From: a virus
IMG/VR virus record: IMGVR_UViG_3300031772_000001
Span: 103,661 to 167,660 of that record
Length of the DNA: 64,000 bases
Reading direction: 5' to 3' (one strand)
Positions 18,009 to 26,662 of this stretch are shown in pieces. The position numbers and the translations under genes are program-made. Each line of letters begins with the position of its first letter. Position 1 is the stretch's first letter. The notes under the pieces were generated by a model. It did not search any database. It was not told the origin of the DNA and saw only the letters and a list, made by a program, of their open reading frames with translations.

Positions 18009-18452
18009 TTACGCCATAAACGGATCTTCCCTTGCACCCTCTTGCTTTTTAACAGAAGTCAACATAGGAGGAGGTTTGTCATACACCCACGTCCACCCAT
18101 AAATATCTGTTGCAGGAAGTGGAGGAGTCAGAGCACCACTACCACCTGCAAGATGCTTATGCGCGTTAAATTCCATCAACAAGTTCTGGTATATTTTCAC
18201 TTTTGGATCTTGAGCACCAGCATCTACCTGTCTCTTGTCATCCTCTGACTGTCCAGTACGACCGTGCATGAAGAATTTTGAGAAGTCTGAATCCACATTC
18301 ACATCCGGCGCGGCGTACACATCATGCTTCATCATTGCTGCTACAGTATCCATCTTAGCTTGAATATCAATCGAAATAGTAACAATAGCACTTGTTACTG
18401 CTAAAGACATCGCATCAATAGCGTTCACTACATCATCAAGAGTTGCTGGCAT
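18009..18452 (-). CDS. hypothetical baseplate-region protein
   Basis: 147 aa. Residues 1-50 form an alanine-rich amphipathic helix (VVNAIDAMSLAVTSAIVTISIDIQAKMD), then a charged middle with AHKHLAGGSG, and a proline-rich C-terminus (TPPLPATDIYGWTWVYDKPPPM). The combination of an oligomerising helix and a histidine/glycine loop recalls phage needle or spike-associated proteins but no family is certain. It lies between the PAAR-like tip and gp25. Stop/start spacing to its neighbours is short (6 and 15 bp). Confidence 0.65.
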   Translation of the reverse strand: MPATLDDVVNAIDAMSLAVTSAIVTISIDIQAKMDTVAAMMKHDVYAAPDVNVDSDFSKFFMHGRTGQSEDDKRQVDAGAQDPKVKIYQNLLMEFNAHKHLAGGSGALTPPLPATDIYGWTWVYDKPPPMLTSVKKQEGAREDPFMA

Positions 18453-18458
18453 AATCCC

Positions 18459-18776
18459 TCACCCTGAGAATGTTATCATAGAACCCTGTGTAATAACACC
18501 AGAACCACCAGAACCAACAACAGAATCCATCACTCTTGCAAAACCCGAACCGTTATCACCCTTAGTTATCACTGACCCACCCACAACATGACCAGTACCA
18601 CAGATATTACAATTCAATTGAACCTGATCCCCCTGACGAACAACATAATTTCCATCCAGTTTCTTAGTCTTATCTCCTGAAATCAACTGACCACCCGGAG
18701 GTTGAAAATACGGGTATGCATTGTGACTGCAATTGTATTGCACAAGATCATTATTTCGTGCCGCTGCTTGACCCAT
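18459..18776 (-). CDS. PAAR-like tail spike tip protein
   Basis: 105 aa, about the usual size of PAAR-type tips. It begins MGQAAARNNDLVQYNCSHN, close to the PAAR start (xAARxxD), contains cysteines and histidines able to bind the tip metal (C16, H18, then CNICGTGH at about 55-62), and ends in the expected beta hairpin (VITKGDNGSG..., VITQGSMITFSG). It would cap the gp5-like spike and pierce the outer surface. It sits in the same cluster as the spike and hub genes. Confidence 0.8.
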   Translation of the reverse strand: MGQAAARNNDLVQYNCSHNAYPYFQPPGGQLISGDKTKKLDGNYVVRQGDQVQLNCNICGTGHVVGGSVITKGDNGSGFARVMDSVVGSGGSGVITQGSMITFSG

Positions 18777-18779
18777 TAC

Positions 18780-19496
18780 TCACCTATTCGACAAAGAAGA
18801 CAAATTCTTTCGCATATCCGTACAACTATTCATCGTTGCCTGTTGAGAACTGGTCATTACTTGTACGTTTCCAGCAGGATCAAAATTCAGTAAACTTTTC
18901 AAAGAATTGTACAGAACTACATTCGGGTCACTCTGTCCGTCAGGATACTTACCTAACAAACATGACAAAGAATCATCCGTAGCTTTTATCAAAACTTGCA
19001 CTCCAGACACACGAATAATCGCGTCAAACGCCTCCTTCATCCTCGCTATAGACCCCAACGGTGACTTCGCCAGAGCCACAGAAACCATCTGAGAAGCCAA
19101 TGCCTGTGCGTCCTTGGCCTTCGAGTTGGCAAGGTTCACATAAGACGTTACCTGTGCTAAAACCGCTGCTGGAGGATTATATGGATCAAACGGACCATTG
19201 TTAAGAACATACGTCTGAACCCAATCAATAATAGCCTGAGCACTCGGCAAAAGACAGACTGCTATTGGACAATTCAAAATCAAATCAAGGTACTCTGTCG
19301 GAGTTAGCAGATGTACCGGAGGAATTGCAAAGTTACTAAGCAACGCATCCAAATCATACCCCGAAGAGAGCTTTGCCAATTTAGCTGTGATCTTGTTCAT
19401 TTTATCTACAACAACCTGAAGTTTCTTGTTTACATTTGCTAAATTAGCAATACCATTATCAAACAAATCTTGACAAGTCGAAGTAGGTAATGCCAT
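18780..19496 (-). CDS. hypothetical protein between spike and PAAR tip
   Basis: 238 aa, mostly helical with several cysteines (C8, then CPIAVC at about 75-80, C179, and C near the C-terminus), which is unusual for a cytosolic phage protein. There is a hydrophobic stretch (LLTPTEYLDLILNCPIAVCLLPSA, given here only in part) but no clear signal peptide. Placed between the central spike and its tip, it could be a baseplate component, a chaperone or a protein delivered with the spike. No family is recognised. Confidence 0.6.
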   Translation of the reverse strand: MALPTSTCQDLFDNGIANLANVNKKLQVVVDKMNKITAKLAKLSSGYDLDALLSNFAIPPVHLLTPTEYLDLILNCPIAVCLLPSAQAIIDWVQTYVLNNGPFDPYNPPAAVLAQVTSYVNLANSKAKDAQALASQMVSVALAKSPLGSIARMKEAFDAIIRVSGVQVLIKATDDSLSCLLGKYPDGQSDPNVVLYNSLKSLLNFDPAGNVQVMTSSQQATMNSCTDMRKNLSSLSNR

Positions 19497-19506
19497 AGCT
19501 TACTGC

Positions 19507-20160
19507 TCAGTACATGTCGTTAGTAATCTGCATTGCCTTATGCGCCAATGTACCGGGAGTCTCTTCTGTCATACCACCATCTGCCTTCAATTTCCAGTTA
19601 CCACCAACACTAAAAGTACAGTCACCAGAAACATCAATAGTAAGATCACCTTTTACCTTAATATCCATGTCATCTTTCGTTGAGTCAATAAGAATAGAAT
19701 TCCCGTTTTTGTCAGAAATTTCTACTGACTCTTTCCCACTCTTATCTACAAACTTGAGATAATGACCGCCCCTTGTTTTCAACATTCGAGTTTCAGGGTA
19801 TCCATCCTGAGCTTCTTTTGGAATTTCCGTCTGACCATTCGGAGCACCAAACCACGTACCCACCCAAACAGGGTACATATAATCACCATTTATGAACGTA
19901 ACCCAAACAGTATCTCCAACATTCGGAATAAAAACAAACCCGTAGTTATTTCCCCCACCATCCAATGCCATATACTCAGCCCACGGCAATTTGTCCTTGT
20001 CATCCTCATACTCAGAATCGTGAATAAAGGGGATATAGACCTTGAGCTTACCTACTTTATCAGGGTCATTATTGTCCTTGCACCACGCACGATAAATACC
20101 ACCCAGACGCTCCTGTGGGGTCATCCCGTCCTTTATCATCTGTGCAGCAGTAATACCCAT
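19507..20160 (-). CDS. gp5/VgrG-like central spike protein (OB-fold plus beta-helix), no lysozyme domain
   Basis: 217 aa. Residues about 17-110 form the gp5 OB-fold: GIYRAWCKDNNDPDKVGKLK, then LPWAEYMAL, GFVFIPNVGDTVWVTFINGD and PVWVGTWFG, all hallmark phrases of spike OB domains. The rest shows short repeats (SVEISDKNGNSI, DMDIKVKGDLTIDVSGD) that build the trimeric beta-helix. T4 gp5 has a lysozyme domain between these parts; it is absent here, as in VgrG and gpV. Its ATG overlaps the hub gene stop (TAATG). Confidence 0.9.
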   Translation of the reverse strand: MGITAAQMIKDGMTPQERLGGIYRAWCKDNNDPDKVGKLKVYIPFIHDSEYEDDKDKLPWAEYMALDGGGNNYGFVFIPNVGDTVWVTFINGDYMYPVWVGTWFGAPNGQTEIPKEAQDGYPETRMLKTRGGHYLKFVDKSGKESVEISDKNGNSILIDSTKDDMDIKVKGDLTIDVSGDCTFSVGGNWKLKADGGMTEETPGTLAHKAMQITNDMY

Positions 20161-21416
20161 TATTTCTCCGCAGTCTTAGTAACCAAATTTGATTCTCTAA
20201 CCTCTCTTAGAATATTTCCAATCTTATTCTTTGTCTCTTTGTCATATTGTGAAGCTGATTTTGGAGTATTCATAGTGCTTCTTGATAACTCCAAACTGGA
20301 TGTGAAGTTTCCCCCATCAATACTATCAGTAATACCAGTTATCCAATATATCCCTGACAAAGGATGTATTCTATCTTGAGAAGTAATCACAATAAATTCA
20401 ACATACCCCATAATCGGCAAGTGTGAATCACCCAAAAGCTCTGCTGTAGCTGTATAATTATTTAGATTATACACAGCAAATCTTGACTTTGCCTGATCAT
20501 CTATATGCTCTTGTTTTGGATGTGCTGACTTAATTACCCTTGATGGAGAATTACCTTTTGCAGTCGGAGCATTTGATAGTTTTCCAGAAATAATCTGTAT
20601 AGATGAATTTGAACTATCCACAATACTCTTGATTATTTTCTTTGTCTTTGGATCAACACTTTCTACATACACACTATGCGCCCCAAGAAACGCTTGCATA
20701 TATGCTTCATCATTAGGAGCAAAAGAAATCACCTCACCATTCATACCCCGATACACAATATAAGTCTTATAGACACTAATATCATTACTATTCTTTGAAT
20801 TATATAGAGGAGTGTGAAAATGAAGTGCTCCTTTTTCATCGTAGAAAAAGGTATAACCACTCAAACCTTTAAGATTTACCGCTCTTGGTACAAGTTCATT
20901 CTGAATAAAATACACATCATTACAATTTCTCTTAACAATAGGACTATCAAACCCACCTCTTGTTTTTTCAATCATAGTCTCTTTTATGTTGTTATCATCT
21001 GCATACTGTTGAACAATATCAGAAATCCGAGTCCCTGCCTTATATGACAAGTTATTTCTGTTGTATGTAGAAACAACACTCTCATCATAGAAATCCAGTT
21101 TTAGTGTAACACCGTCAGAAGAAAACTCCGGTGTATACGCTGTAATCTTCCCCTTTCTCTTAGGAGAGGGAGCATCCGACCACCCATAAACAAACTCAAC
21201 ATCAGCCAATGTCTGATTCTTCAAAAGAACAAAAGACTCTAAATAAGTCCAATTTGGATCAAACAAGGTAATTGATCCAGTGTTCCCTTTACCATTAATC
21301 TTTCTATCGTAAGTAAAGCTCTGAAAATAGTTGTAAACAGGGATAGACGTTCCGTTAATTGATAACTCAAAATACGTCTGCCTTAATGTACCTGAAGGAA
21401 GATATGTCTCTACCAT
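20160..21416 (-). CDS. baseplate hub protein (gp27/gpD-like)
   Basis: 418 aa. It reads like a tail-hub protein of the late-control gpD/gp27 type: the N-terminal strand set (YFELSINGTSIPVYNYFQSF), TGSITLFDPN, then a second barrel with VSTYNRNNLSYKAGTRISDIVQQYADD, and GYTFFYDEKGALHFHTPL, typical of the domain that joins tube and spike. It forms the trimeric ring that adapts the sixfold tube to the threefold spike. Neighbours are gp53/LysM-like and spike genes, the expected order. Confidence 0.85.
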   Translation of the reverse strand: MVETYLPSGTLRQTYFELSINGTSIPVYNYFQSFTYDRKINGKGNTGSITLFDPNWTYLESFVLLKNQTLADVEFVYGWSDAPSPKRKGKITAYTPEFSSDGVTLKLDFYDESVVSTYNRNNLSYKAGTRISDIVQQYADDNNIKETMIEKTRGGFDSPIVKRNCNDVYFIQNELVPRAVNLKGLSGYTFFYDEKGALHFHTPLYNSKNSNDISVYKTYIVYRGMNGEVISFAPNDEAYMQAFLGAHSVYVESVDPKTKKIIKSIVDSSNSSIQIISGKLSNAPTAKGNSPSRVIKSAHPKQEHIDDQAKSRFAVYNLNNYTATAELLGDSHLPIMGYVEFIVITSQDRIHPLSGIYWITGITDSIDGGNFTSSLELSRSTMNTPKSASQYDKETKNKIGNILREVRESNLVTKTAEK

Positions 21417-21418
21417 AT

Positions 21419-21736
21419 CTAACTCACAAGACTATTAAGAACAAGTTTGACACTATCAAAAGCTGGAATCCTTATTCGCATACCGGGAATAAGTTCTTCA
21501 AAAATATCCTCAACCTTATTTGCATGAGCAATAACCCACCACAAATTAGGGTCATTATAATACATAACAGCAATCAAATCCAATCTTCCTATTTGAGTTT
21601 CAATAACAGTATGAATAATATCGTTATCAGACTCAGGAAACACTATAGGTTCCCAAATGTCAAAATACTCCGTACCATTTCGATTGATTAACGGGGTGTT
21701 CAACATCCGAGAAGTTGGCTTTAGGTCTATGGACAT
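21419..21736 (-). CDS. gp53-like/LysM-type baseplate wedge protein
   Basis: 105 aa. The phrase GRLDLIAVMYYNDPNLWWVIAH followed by ...ELIPGMRIRIP (the first part shortened here) is the typical LysM-like core of phage gp53-type proteins: D-x-IA-x-x-YY-x-DP-x-x-WWVIA and PG-x-x-x-x-IP. These small proteins connect the wedge to the hub or tube initiator. The ATG at 21736 overlaps the stop of the upstream gene (TGATG). Confidence 0.85.
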   Translation of the reverse strand: MSIDLKPTSRMLNTPLINRNGTEYFDIWEPIVFPESDNDIIHTVIETQIGRLDLIAVMYYNDPNLWWVIAHANKVEDIFEELIPGMRIRIPAFDSVKLVLNSLVS

Positions 21737-22410
21737 CAGAATCCCTGCCTTACTTCAGTTCTCCAAGTATCCTGTAACACGGCAGAATTAGCAATATTAG
21801 TATACTGTCCATCCTTACGAAGAAGATTGTCTGCACCAAAAGAAACATCATACCCAGATATAGGAATATCACTAACAACACCAAGAGTCAAACTACATTC
21901 GGCAGACATAGGTAACAAAGGGTAGTTAGCTCTCCCCGGAACATCTGCAAGCTCGTTTACTTCCCAAGGTGCCCTATAAACAGGAGTAGCCTCTTTTACA
22001 ATGCACATCTTTGCAATCAACTCTCCAAAAACAAAAAGAACTTTTGGAGGCCTGTATGATATTCCACCATAATTAACAGGGTATTTCAGGGATCTTAGAA
22101 AGTTTACCTTGGCTATCACATCTTGAAACACATTTGTATATGAAAAGAACTGAAGTGTGAAAGAAAACTCCTCGGCAGAAGTATTCTGGTATACCTGATA
22201 CGGTGCCCAACGTCCAACAATCTCTATGTCATTATAGGTTGGTTCTGCCCCAGAATGGTTTATCTCCTCTGGTAAGTAGGTAAATCCAAGCCGAGTAAAG
22301 GCAAACAAGTCCCTCAACTTCTGAGGATAGTCTCTATCAATCAGAAGATACGCCTTGTTCTCGTGGTCAGCGTAAGAATAATTACTACCACCTGTCACAG
22401 CACTTGACAT
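21736..22410 (-). CDS. tail tube initiator / hub-tube adaptor protein candidate
   Basis: 224 aa. The centre (IVGRWAPYQVYQNTSAEEF then SFTLQFFSYTN) matches the tube-fold strands that recur in gp48/gp54-type and related tube initiators, where a G-R-x-x-P-...-N-...-L-x-F phrase is common. The middle is followed by a conserved-looking FVFGELIAKMCIVKEATPVYRAPW. It lies between the tape measure and LysM-like genes, exactly where tube initiators occur in this type of cluster. RBS TAGGAG precedes the ATG. Confidence 0.65.
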   Translation of the reverse strand: MSSAVTGGSNYSYADHENKAYLLIDRDYPQKLRDLFAFTRLGFTYLPEEINHSGAEPTYNDIEIVGRWAPYQVYQNTSAEEFSFTLQFFSYTNVFQDVIAKVNFLRSLKYPVNYGGISYRPPKVLFVFGELIAKMCIVKEATPVYRAPWEVNELADVPGRANYPLLPMSAECSLTLGVVSDIPISGYDVSFGADNLLRKDGQYTNIANSAVLQDTWRTEVRQGF

Positions 22411-22419
22411 ATCAAACTC

Positions 22420-25008
22420 CTACCAAATAGCCACACCCAAATCAGACAAAGGAATACCACCAACTGAAGTAGCTCCGCCTTTTCTTGTTTTCTTTTGCTC
22501 CTCAAGCTGTTTCTTTTGTAAGGCTCTCGCAGCATCCATACGTTTTTCCATACCAGACATATCAACATTTACAATTACATCCTTTCCATTATCTCCTCGT
22601 ATAACAGCACCCATTCCCATATCAGCACGAACAGCTTGAACATCTGCTTCTTTTTTACCAAAAAGCTGCTTAGTCCATAACTCTCCAATACCTTTCGCTT
22701 CATCCCCTATATTTCCAAAAAACTGCTTCCAAGAAATCTCACCCTGAGCAAGAGAAACCAATGAACCTATAACAGACGCAAGTGCTCCAAATGCCTTTAA
22801 GACAGTCAAAATAGCTCCTACAATACCCTTAACTACATTAAGAACCCACTCTAAAACTTGAACTAATCCAGTAGATACTAAACTAGCAAGCCACGTCAAC
22901 CCATCACCAAGCATCTTAAAAGCATCACCAGTTCCTTTTGACCCAAAAGACTGTGATATAAAAGAAGTTATTGTATCAATTAACTGCATAAAGTCAAGAC
23001 GTAGCTGTTCTAAGGCTATTCTAAAAGGAAGAGACTTCTTATAGGCAGTATATAAAGAAGTAGCCAAAGTTATCACTAATCCTACAAGTCCACCAAGTTT
23101 CAAACCTCCAAGAAGTTTAGGAAATATCTTTACCAATCCAGACAAGAATTTTCCTATAAACGGAACTTTTGTTCCCAATCCAGTAAATAAACCCTCAACT
23201 GCTTTACTGGATTTAGCGAAAGACTTAACAAAAGCCATTTCTGACCTTTTCCCCGCCAAAGAAAAAGCATTAGGATCAATATATTTCTCTGCTAACTTCA
23301 AAGCAGACTTCTTTTCAATTGGCTTACTCATCCCCTTAATAATATTCCCCATAACCCCCTTCATACCTTTTCCACCGGACTTACCAAAAAGAAATTTAGG
23401 AATCAACCCTAATTTCTCTCCCTTTTCTAAATCTTTTGCTCCTCCCAAAAACCCCTTAAAGAACTTACCCATACCGGACATCTTCATCAATCCAGTAAAG
23501 AAAAACAAAGACTCAAGCATGGGTAAAAGACCCTCAAGTGTACTTACAAGATTATTAAACAAAGGGAAAGTCTTTGTAAAATTCGTGGCTGCAATGTTAA
23601 TCTGCTGCCATAATGTCTTAGATTCACGATTATCCTTGTTTATCTGTTCATATACACCATGAGCATCACTTAGATGATCTGACATTTGCGCAGTAACCTG
23701 TACAGCCTTATCTCCTCTTGCAGCAAGATCAATCAAAGCCTCTCCTTGAATACCAAAAACCTGAGAAAATGTATCCCTCAATTTAGAAGCTGCATAACTT
23801 GATCCTCGTGTTTGTGCAGCTAAATCAACTAACTGTTTCATAATCGTTTCAGGATGTCCTTCTGTCAAAGCTGACTTAACAGATTCAGCAGAAAGACCTA
23901 ACTTACTTAAATTTTGAATAGCTTCAGGAGATCCTAAAATAGCTTCCTTTATTACATCATTCAAAACATCAGCGTCAACGCCAGCATTATACATACCAGC
24001 ACCTAAAGAAGCCATAGACTTCACTGCTTTCTTTGTCTGCTCAGGCGACCATATTCCTGTCATATCCTTAGCAATATTAGCAGCTTTTTCAAGATACTCA
24101 GTTATATTACTAAGACCTATAGTAATTCCAGTAGTCTTTTCCATACTCTTAAATCCCTGAGACATATCAAGGACTAACTGGTTTACATCATCCGCAGATA
24201 ACTGAGTATAAAACGACAAATCTTTAGCAAACTTAGAAAGATTTTCCCCTTGAAAATCCTCAACAAGACCCAAAGATTTAGATAGCTTAATTGCGTCCTG
24301 CTCAGACAATTCTGATTCTTTTCTTAAATCAAACATACTCTCAAATGTCTTGTCTATATCATAACTTGCACCATCAAAAGAGGTAGTCAAAACTTTTCTG
24401 GTCTGTAACATCTCATCCCGCGTCTGCCCAAAATGTTCTCTTAATTTCTTAGTAAGATCAACAACACTGGAAGTATGAGTTTCTATGTCAGAATAATCAC
24501 TTTTCAAACCACGCATCATATCCGACATCTCACCCATTGCCCCACCAGCAACCATAGACCTCATCCATCGAAAATCTCCATCTTTCCACTTTTTCAAAGG
24601 AATAACAGCTTCGGGACCGTTCTCGCCAATCAACGCTGATGTAGGTCGTGTTACAATACCACCCTCTGCCAACGGAACAAGTCTCGGCAACCTTCGTAAC
24701 TTCACATCAACACTAACTTTCCCAAACTTCCCTCTTGACAACTGTGAAAATGAGGCCATCAAGCCTACAGCCTGATGGCCTATCTCCACATACTTCTCCA
24801 TCCCTCGAATAATGCGCTCTAACCCATTCGTAAACAACCCTGTCTGATTAGCCTTCTTGTAGGCTTCATCCATAGCAGAAGTCAATTGACGGTAAGCAGA
24901 AGTAACCCTTTTCAAGTGGGGAGACGCATCATCAATAAATGACAACAGGAAGCCCACGTTCGACATCCCGATAGAAGCACTTCCACCTGTACCCGGAGAC
25001 ATATTCAT
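22420..25008 (-). CDS. tape measure protein
   Basis: 862 aa, long and helical. Residues about 116-140 contain GGIVTRPTSALIGENGPEAV, a hallmark of tape measure proteins. Two hydrophobic regions follow, about 640-665 (LGGLVGLVITLATSLYTAY) and 705-760, as expected for a protein that enters the membrane at ejection. No peptidase or transglycosylase motif is visible. At roughly 0.15 nm per residue it predicts a tail of about 130 nm, longer than T4. It follows two genes typical of the tape measure assembly step. Confidence 0.92.
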   Translation of the reverse strand: MNMSPGTGGSASIGMSNVGFLLSFIDDASPHLKRVTSAYRQLTSAMDEAYKKANQTGLFTNGLERIIRGMEKYVEIGHQAVGLMASFSQLSRGKFGKVSVDVKLRRLPRLVPLAEGGIVTRPTSALIGENGPEAVIPLKKWKDGDFRWMRSMVAGGAMGEMSDMMRGLKSDYSDIETHTSSVVDLTKKLREHFGQTRDEMLQTRKVLTTSFDGASYDIDKTFESMFDLRKESELSEQDAIKLSKSLGLVEDFQGENLSKFAKDLSFYTQLSADDVNQLVLDMSQGFKSMEKTTGITIGLSNITEYLEKAANIAKDMTGIWSPEQTKKAVKSMASLGAGMYNAGVDADVLNDVIKEAILGSPEAIQNLSKLGLSAESVKSALTEGHPETIMKQLVDLAAQTRGSSYAASKLRDTFSQVFGIQGEALIDLAARGDKAVQVTAQMSDHLSDAHGVYEQINKDNRESKTLWQQINIAATNFTKTFPLFNNLVSTLEGLLPMLESLFFFTGLMKMSGMGKFFKGFLGGAKDLEKGEKLGLIPKFLFGKSGGKGMKGVMGNIIKGMSKPIEKKSALKLAEKYIDPNAFSLAGKRSEMAFVKSFAKSSKAVEGLFTGLGTKVPFIGKFLSGLVKIFPKLLGGLKLGGLVGLVITLATSLYTAYKKSLPFRIALEQLRLDFMQLIDTITSFISQSFGSKGTGDAFKMLGDGLTWLASLVSTGLVQVLEWVLNVVKGIVGAILTVLKAFGALASVIGSLVSLAQGEISWKQFFGNIGDEAKGIGELWTKQLFGKKEADVQAVRADMGMGAVIRGDNGKDVIVNVDMSGMEKRMDAARALQKKQLEEQKKTRKGGATSVGGIPLSDLGVAIW

Positions 25009-25200
25009 TTATCGAATCCTTGGCATTCTCAGAGAACGCATCTTGTTCTTCGACATTGCCTTTGCCTGTTCTTCTTCCTGCCGTCGTTCTTCTTTCTTGG
25101 TATCTGCTAACTTCCCATGAAGGTATCTTACCCGCTCCCACGGAAGAGACTCGGCCCACTCAGCAGCTATGTGTCCATAATAGGACAACTCAAAAAGCAT
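25009..25200 (-). CDS. small tail assembly chaperone candidate
   Basis: 63 aa. Residues 1-30 (MLFELSYYGHIAAEWAESLP then WERVRYL) follow a pattern common in small phage proteins encoded just ahead of the tape measure: hydrophobic helix, aromatic pair, LPW, then a helix. The rest is a highly charged tail (KKEERRQEEEQAKAMSKNK). It overlaps nothing and lies between a gp26-like gene and the tape measure. A role as chaperone for the tape measure is inferred from position and pattern. Confidence 0.65.
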   Translation of the reverse strand: MLFELSYYGHIAAEWAESLPWERVRYLHGKLADTKKEERRQEEEQAKAMSKNKMRSLRMPRIR

Positions 25201-25204
25201 GTCA

Positions 25205-26011
25205 TCAATGTCCGACTGTTTCCCGTCTGCGTGGACGAAAAAATTCCGCCGTAAAGGGCATCATCACCTCATCCAAGTAGCTGCACTTGCGGCACTCGGT
25301 ATTAACAATAAGAGAAATTCCAGACTCCTTCTCCTCTACATCATTTGAAATTTCGTTAATATCACCCGCATCCAACCCAGAGACATAAGACTCCTTTGCA
25401 TAATAATCCAAATCTGCCTTATCACCAACAGACTGAAGCATCGTAGCTATCCGCATAATGAAAGAAGGATCAGAAGGATCAGTTGACTGCATAATCATAC
25501 GCTTTGCACTCTTAGCAATAGCATTCTCGTCCCTACCCCTCAAAAATCGGTAGGTGATAATATCCCCAGAATTAGGCAGCTTCAACTCAACAGGCTCTTT
25601 AGTGTCTGGAGATAGTTCTTTCGTTTTCAACTCGGTAGATATGTCAATCTTCTCCTTGTATTGTGCTCCACACGCCTCACACTTCAATGGGAACTCATAG
25701 ATAGCACCCATAGAACGTGTACGAAGAATCAAAAGCGTGTACATCCTATCAGTCAAAAGAAAATCCGTAGGATCAAGCTGACAATTCACAACACATGATG
25801 AGATAATCATGTTCAACTTGACCATTGCATCTCCACCGGGATTATACAAAATCGAAAGTTCTTTTGCCGTCAACGGACGTAAAAGAACCGTACCATCAGG
25901 TACTTTACCATCATAGAGCAAGCCCTTACTTGGTAAAGTAATGGAGAAAGTGTTAGAGGGAAGAACAGAGACACCAGACGTAGGAAGACCACTCGGAATA
26001 CCCGTAGCCAT
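25205..26011 (-). CDS. gp26-like baseplate hub / tail assembly protein with two CxxC pairs
   Basis: 268 aa. The layout (N-terminal TFSITLPSKGLLYDGK, then LRPLTAKELSILYNP, then a zinc-type core CEACG ... and CRKCS) corresponds to the T4 gp26-type hub-assembly family found before tape measure genes in many myophages. The two CxxC pairs, at about 124-127 and 242-245, probably bind one zinc. The ATG at 26011 follows GAGGAG. It is the first gene after the terminator that follows the tail tube gene. Confidence 0.75.
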   Translation of the reverse strand: MATGIPSGLPTSGVSVLPSNTFSITLPSKGLLYDGKVPDGTVLLRPLTAKELSILYNPGGDAMVKLNMIISSCVVNCQLDPTDFLLTDRMYTLLILRTRSMGAIYEFPLKCEACGAQYKEKIDISTELKTKELSPDTKEPVELKLPNSGDIITYRFLRGRDENAIAKSAKRMIMQSTDPSDPSFIMRIATMLQSVGDKADLDYYAKESYVSGLDAGDINEISNDVEEKESGISLIVNTECRKCSYLDEVMMPFTAEFFRPRRRETVGH

Positions 26012-26061
26012 AACAACTCCTCATGTTGAGGTTGTGAAGAAAAGTAAAACAAAAAAGAAAG

Positions 26062-26098
26062 CATGGAGTGACAATTAGGAAACTGTCACGCCAATGCC
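26062..26098 (-). terminator. terminator after the tail tube gene
   Basis: On the minus strand GCAT-TGG-C-GTGACA pairs with TGTCAC-T-CCA-TGC around an 8-10-base loop (GCAT/ATGC and GTGACA/TGTCAC are perfect, with a bulge and mismatch between). It is followed by TTTCTTTTTTG (26061-26051). It would end the high-level sheath/tube transcript. Confidence 0.65.
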
Positions 26099-26104
26099 CT
26101 CTTA

Positions 26105-26662
26105 CTATGCACCAACAAGGTCCACATTCGCCAAGTCTCTTGCCGCATAACACTTATCAATCGAAATTGTCAAAGAAACCTTAACTGGCTCAGAAGAAGC
26201 CATGTCGATTGTACCTGCATTGTACGTCGTAGGCCACATACCAATACAAGTCCAGAAACGATTGTACTGCTGATTAGGACCAAACAACTGCACCTCTCCA
26301 CGCTTCTTGTAGTTACGCGCAAGACCAATACGACCCGTCACCGGATCATACACCTCTTCATGCCACAGCTTCAAAACACGGGCAGTTCTCTGATCCACAA
26401 AATCTTTGAAAACAACCTCCATGTCCTCAAACGTGACCAGACCAGCAATCTTCCTCTTCTCATTCAAGAAGTTTGTATCAATCGCTTCCACCGTCGTTAC
26501 AGGCAACGGAAAGGACTGAAGAGAAAGAGTGATAATTGGCTCGCCTCGGGATATTACATCATTCTCAGCAAGACCAAATATCCGAATCAACGCATTGTTA
26601 CCTCTCTGCTCTTCAAACGCCCCGCCCTGTGCGGCCAGGTGGGACGCGCTCAAGTCATTCAT
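26105..26662 (-). CDS. tail tube protein (gp19-like)
   Basis: 185 aa, the size of T4 gp19-type tube subunits. Typical features are the strand-rich core NALIRIFGLAENDVIS, the loop around VTTVEAIDTNFLNEKRKIAG, and the later FKDFVDQRTARVLKLWHEEVYDP with RIGLARNYKKRGEVQLFGP, characteristic of gp19/XkdM-like tubes. It forms the inner tube. The gene overlaps the last 8 bp of the endonuclease-like gene upstream, and its AAAGGAG ribosome site lies inside that gene. A terminator follows. Confidence 0.88.
   Translation of the reverse strand: MNDLSASHLAAQGGAFEEQRGNNALIRIFGLAENDVISRGEPIITLSLQSFPLPVTTVEAIDTNFLNEKRKIAGLVTFEDMEVVFKDFVDQRTARVLKLWHEEVYDPVTGRIGLARNYKKRGEVQLFGPNQQYNRFWTCIGMWPTTYNAGTIDMASSEPVKVSLTISIDKCYAARDLANVDLVGA

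Noticed and set aside
22420-25008. Peptidoglycan hydrolase domain in the tape measure protein
   Set aside because: No HxxxD/NlpC/transglycosylase-type motif was seen; only helices and hydrophobic stretches.
24932-25159. Overlapping frame that could give a frameshifted tail assembly chaperone
   Set aside because: No slippery heptamer was seen in the overlap and the small gene at 25009-25200 ends cleanly just before the tape measure.
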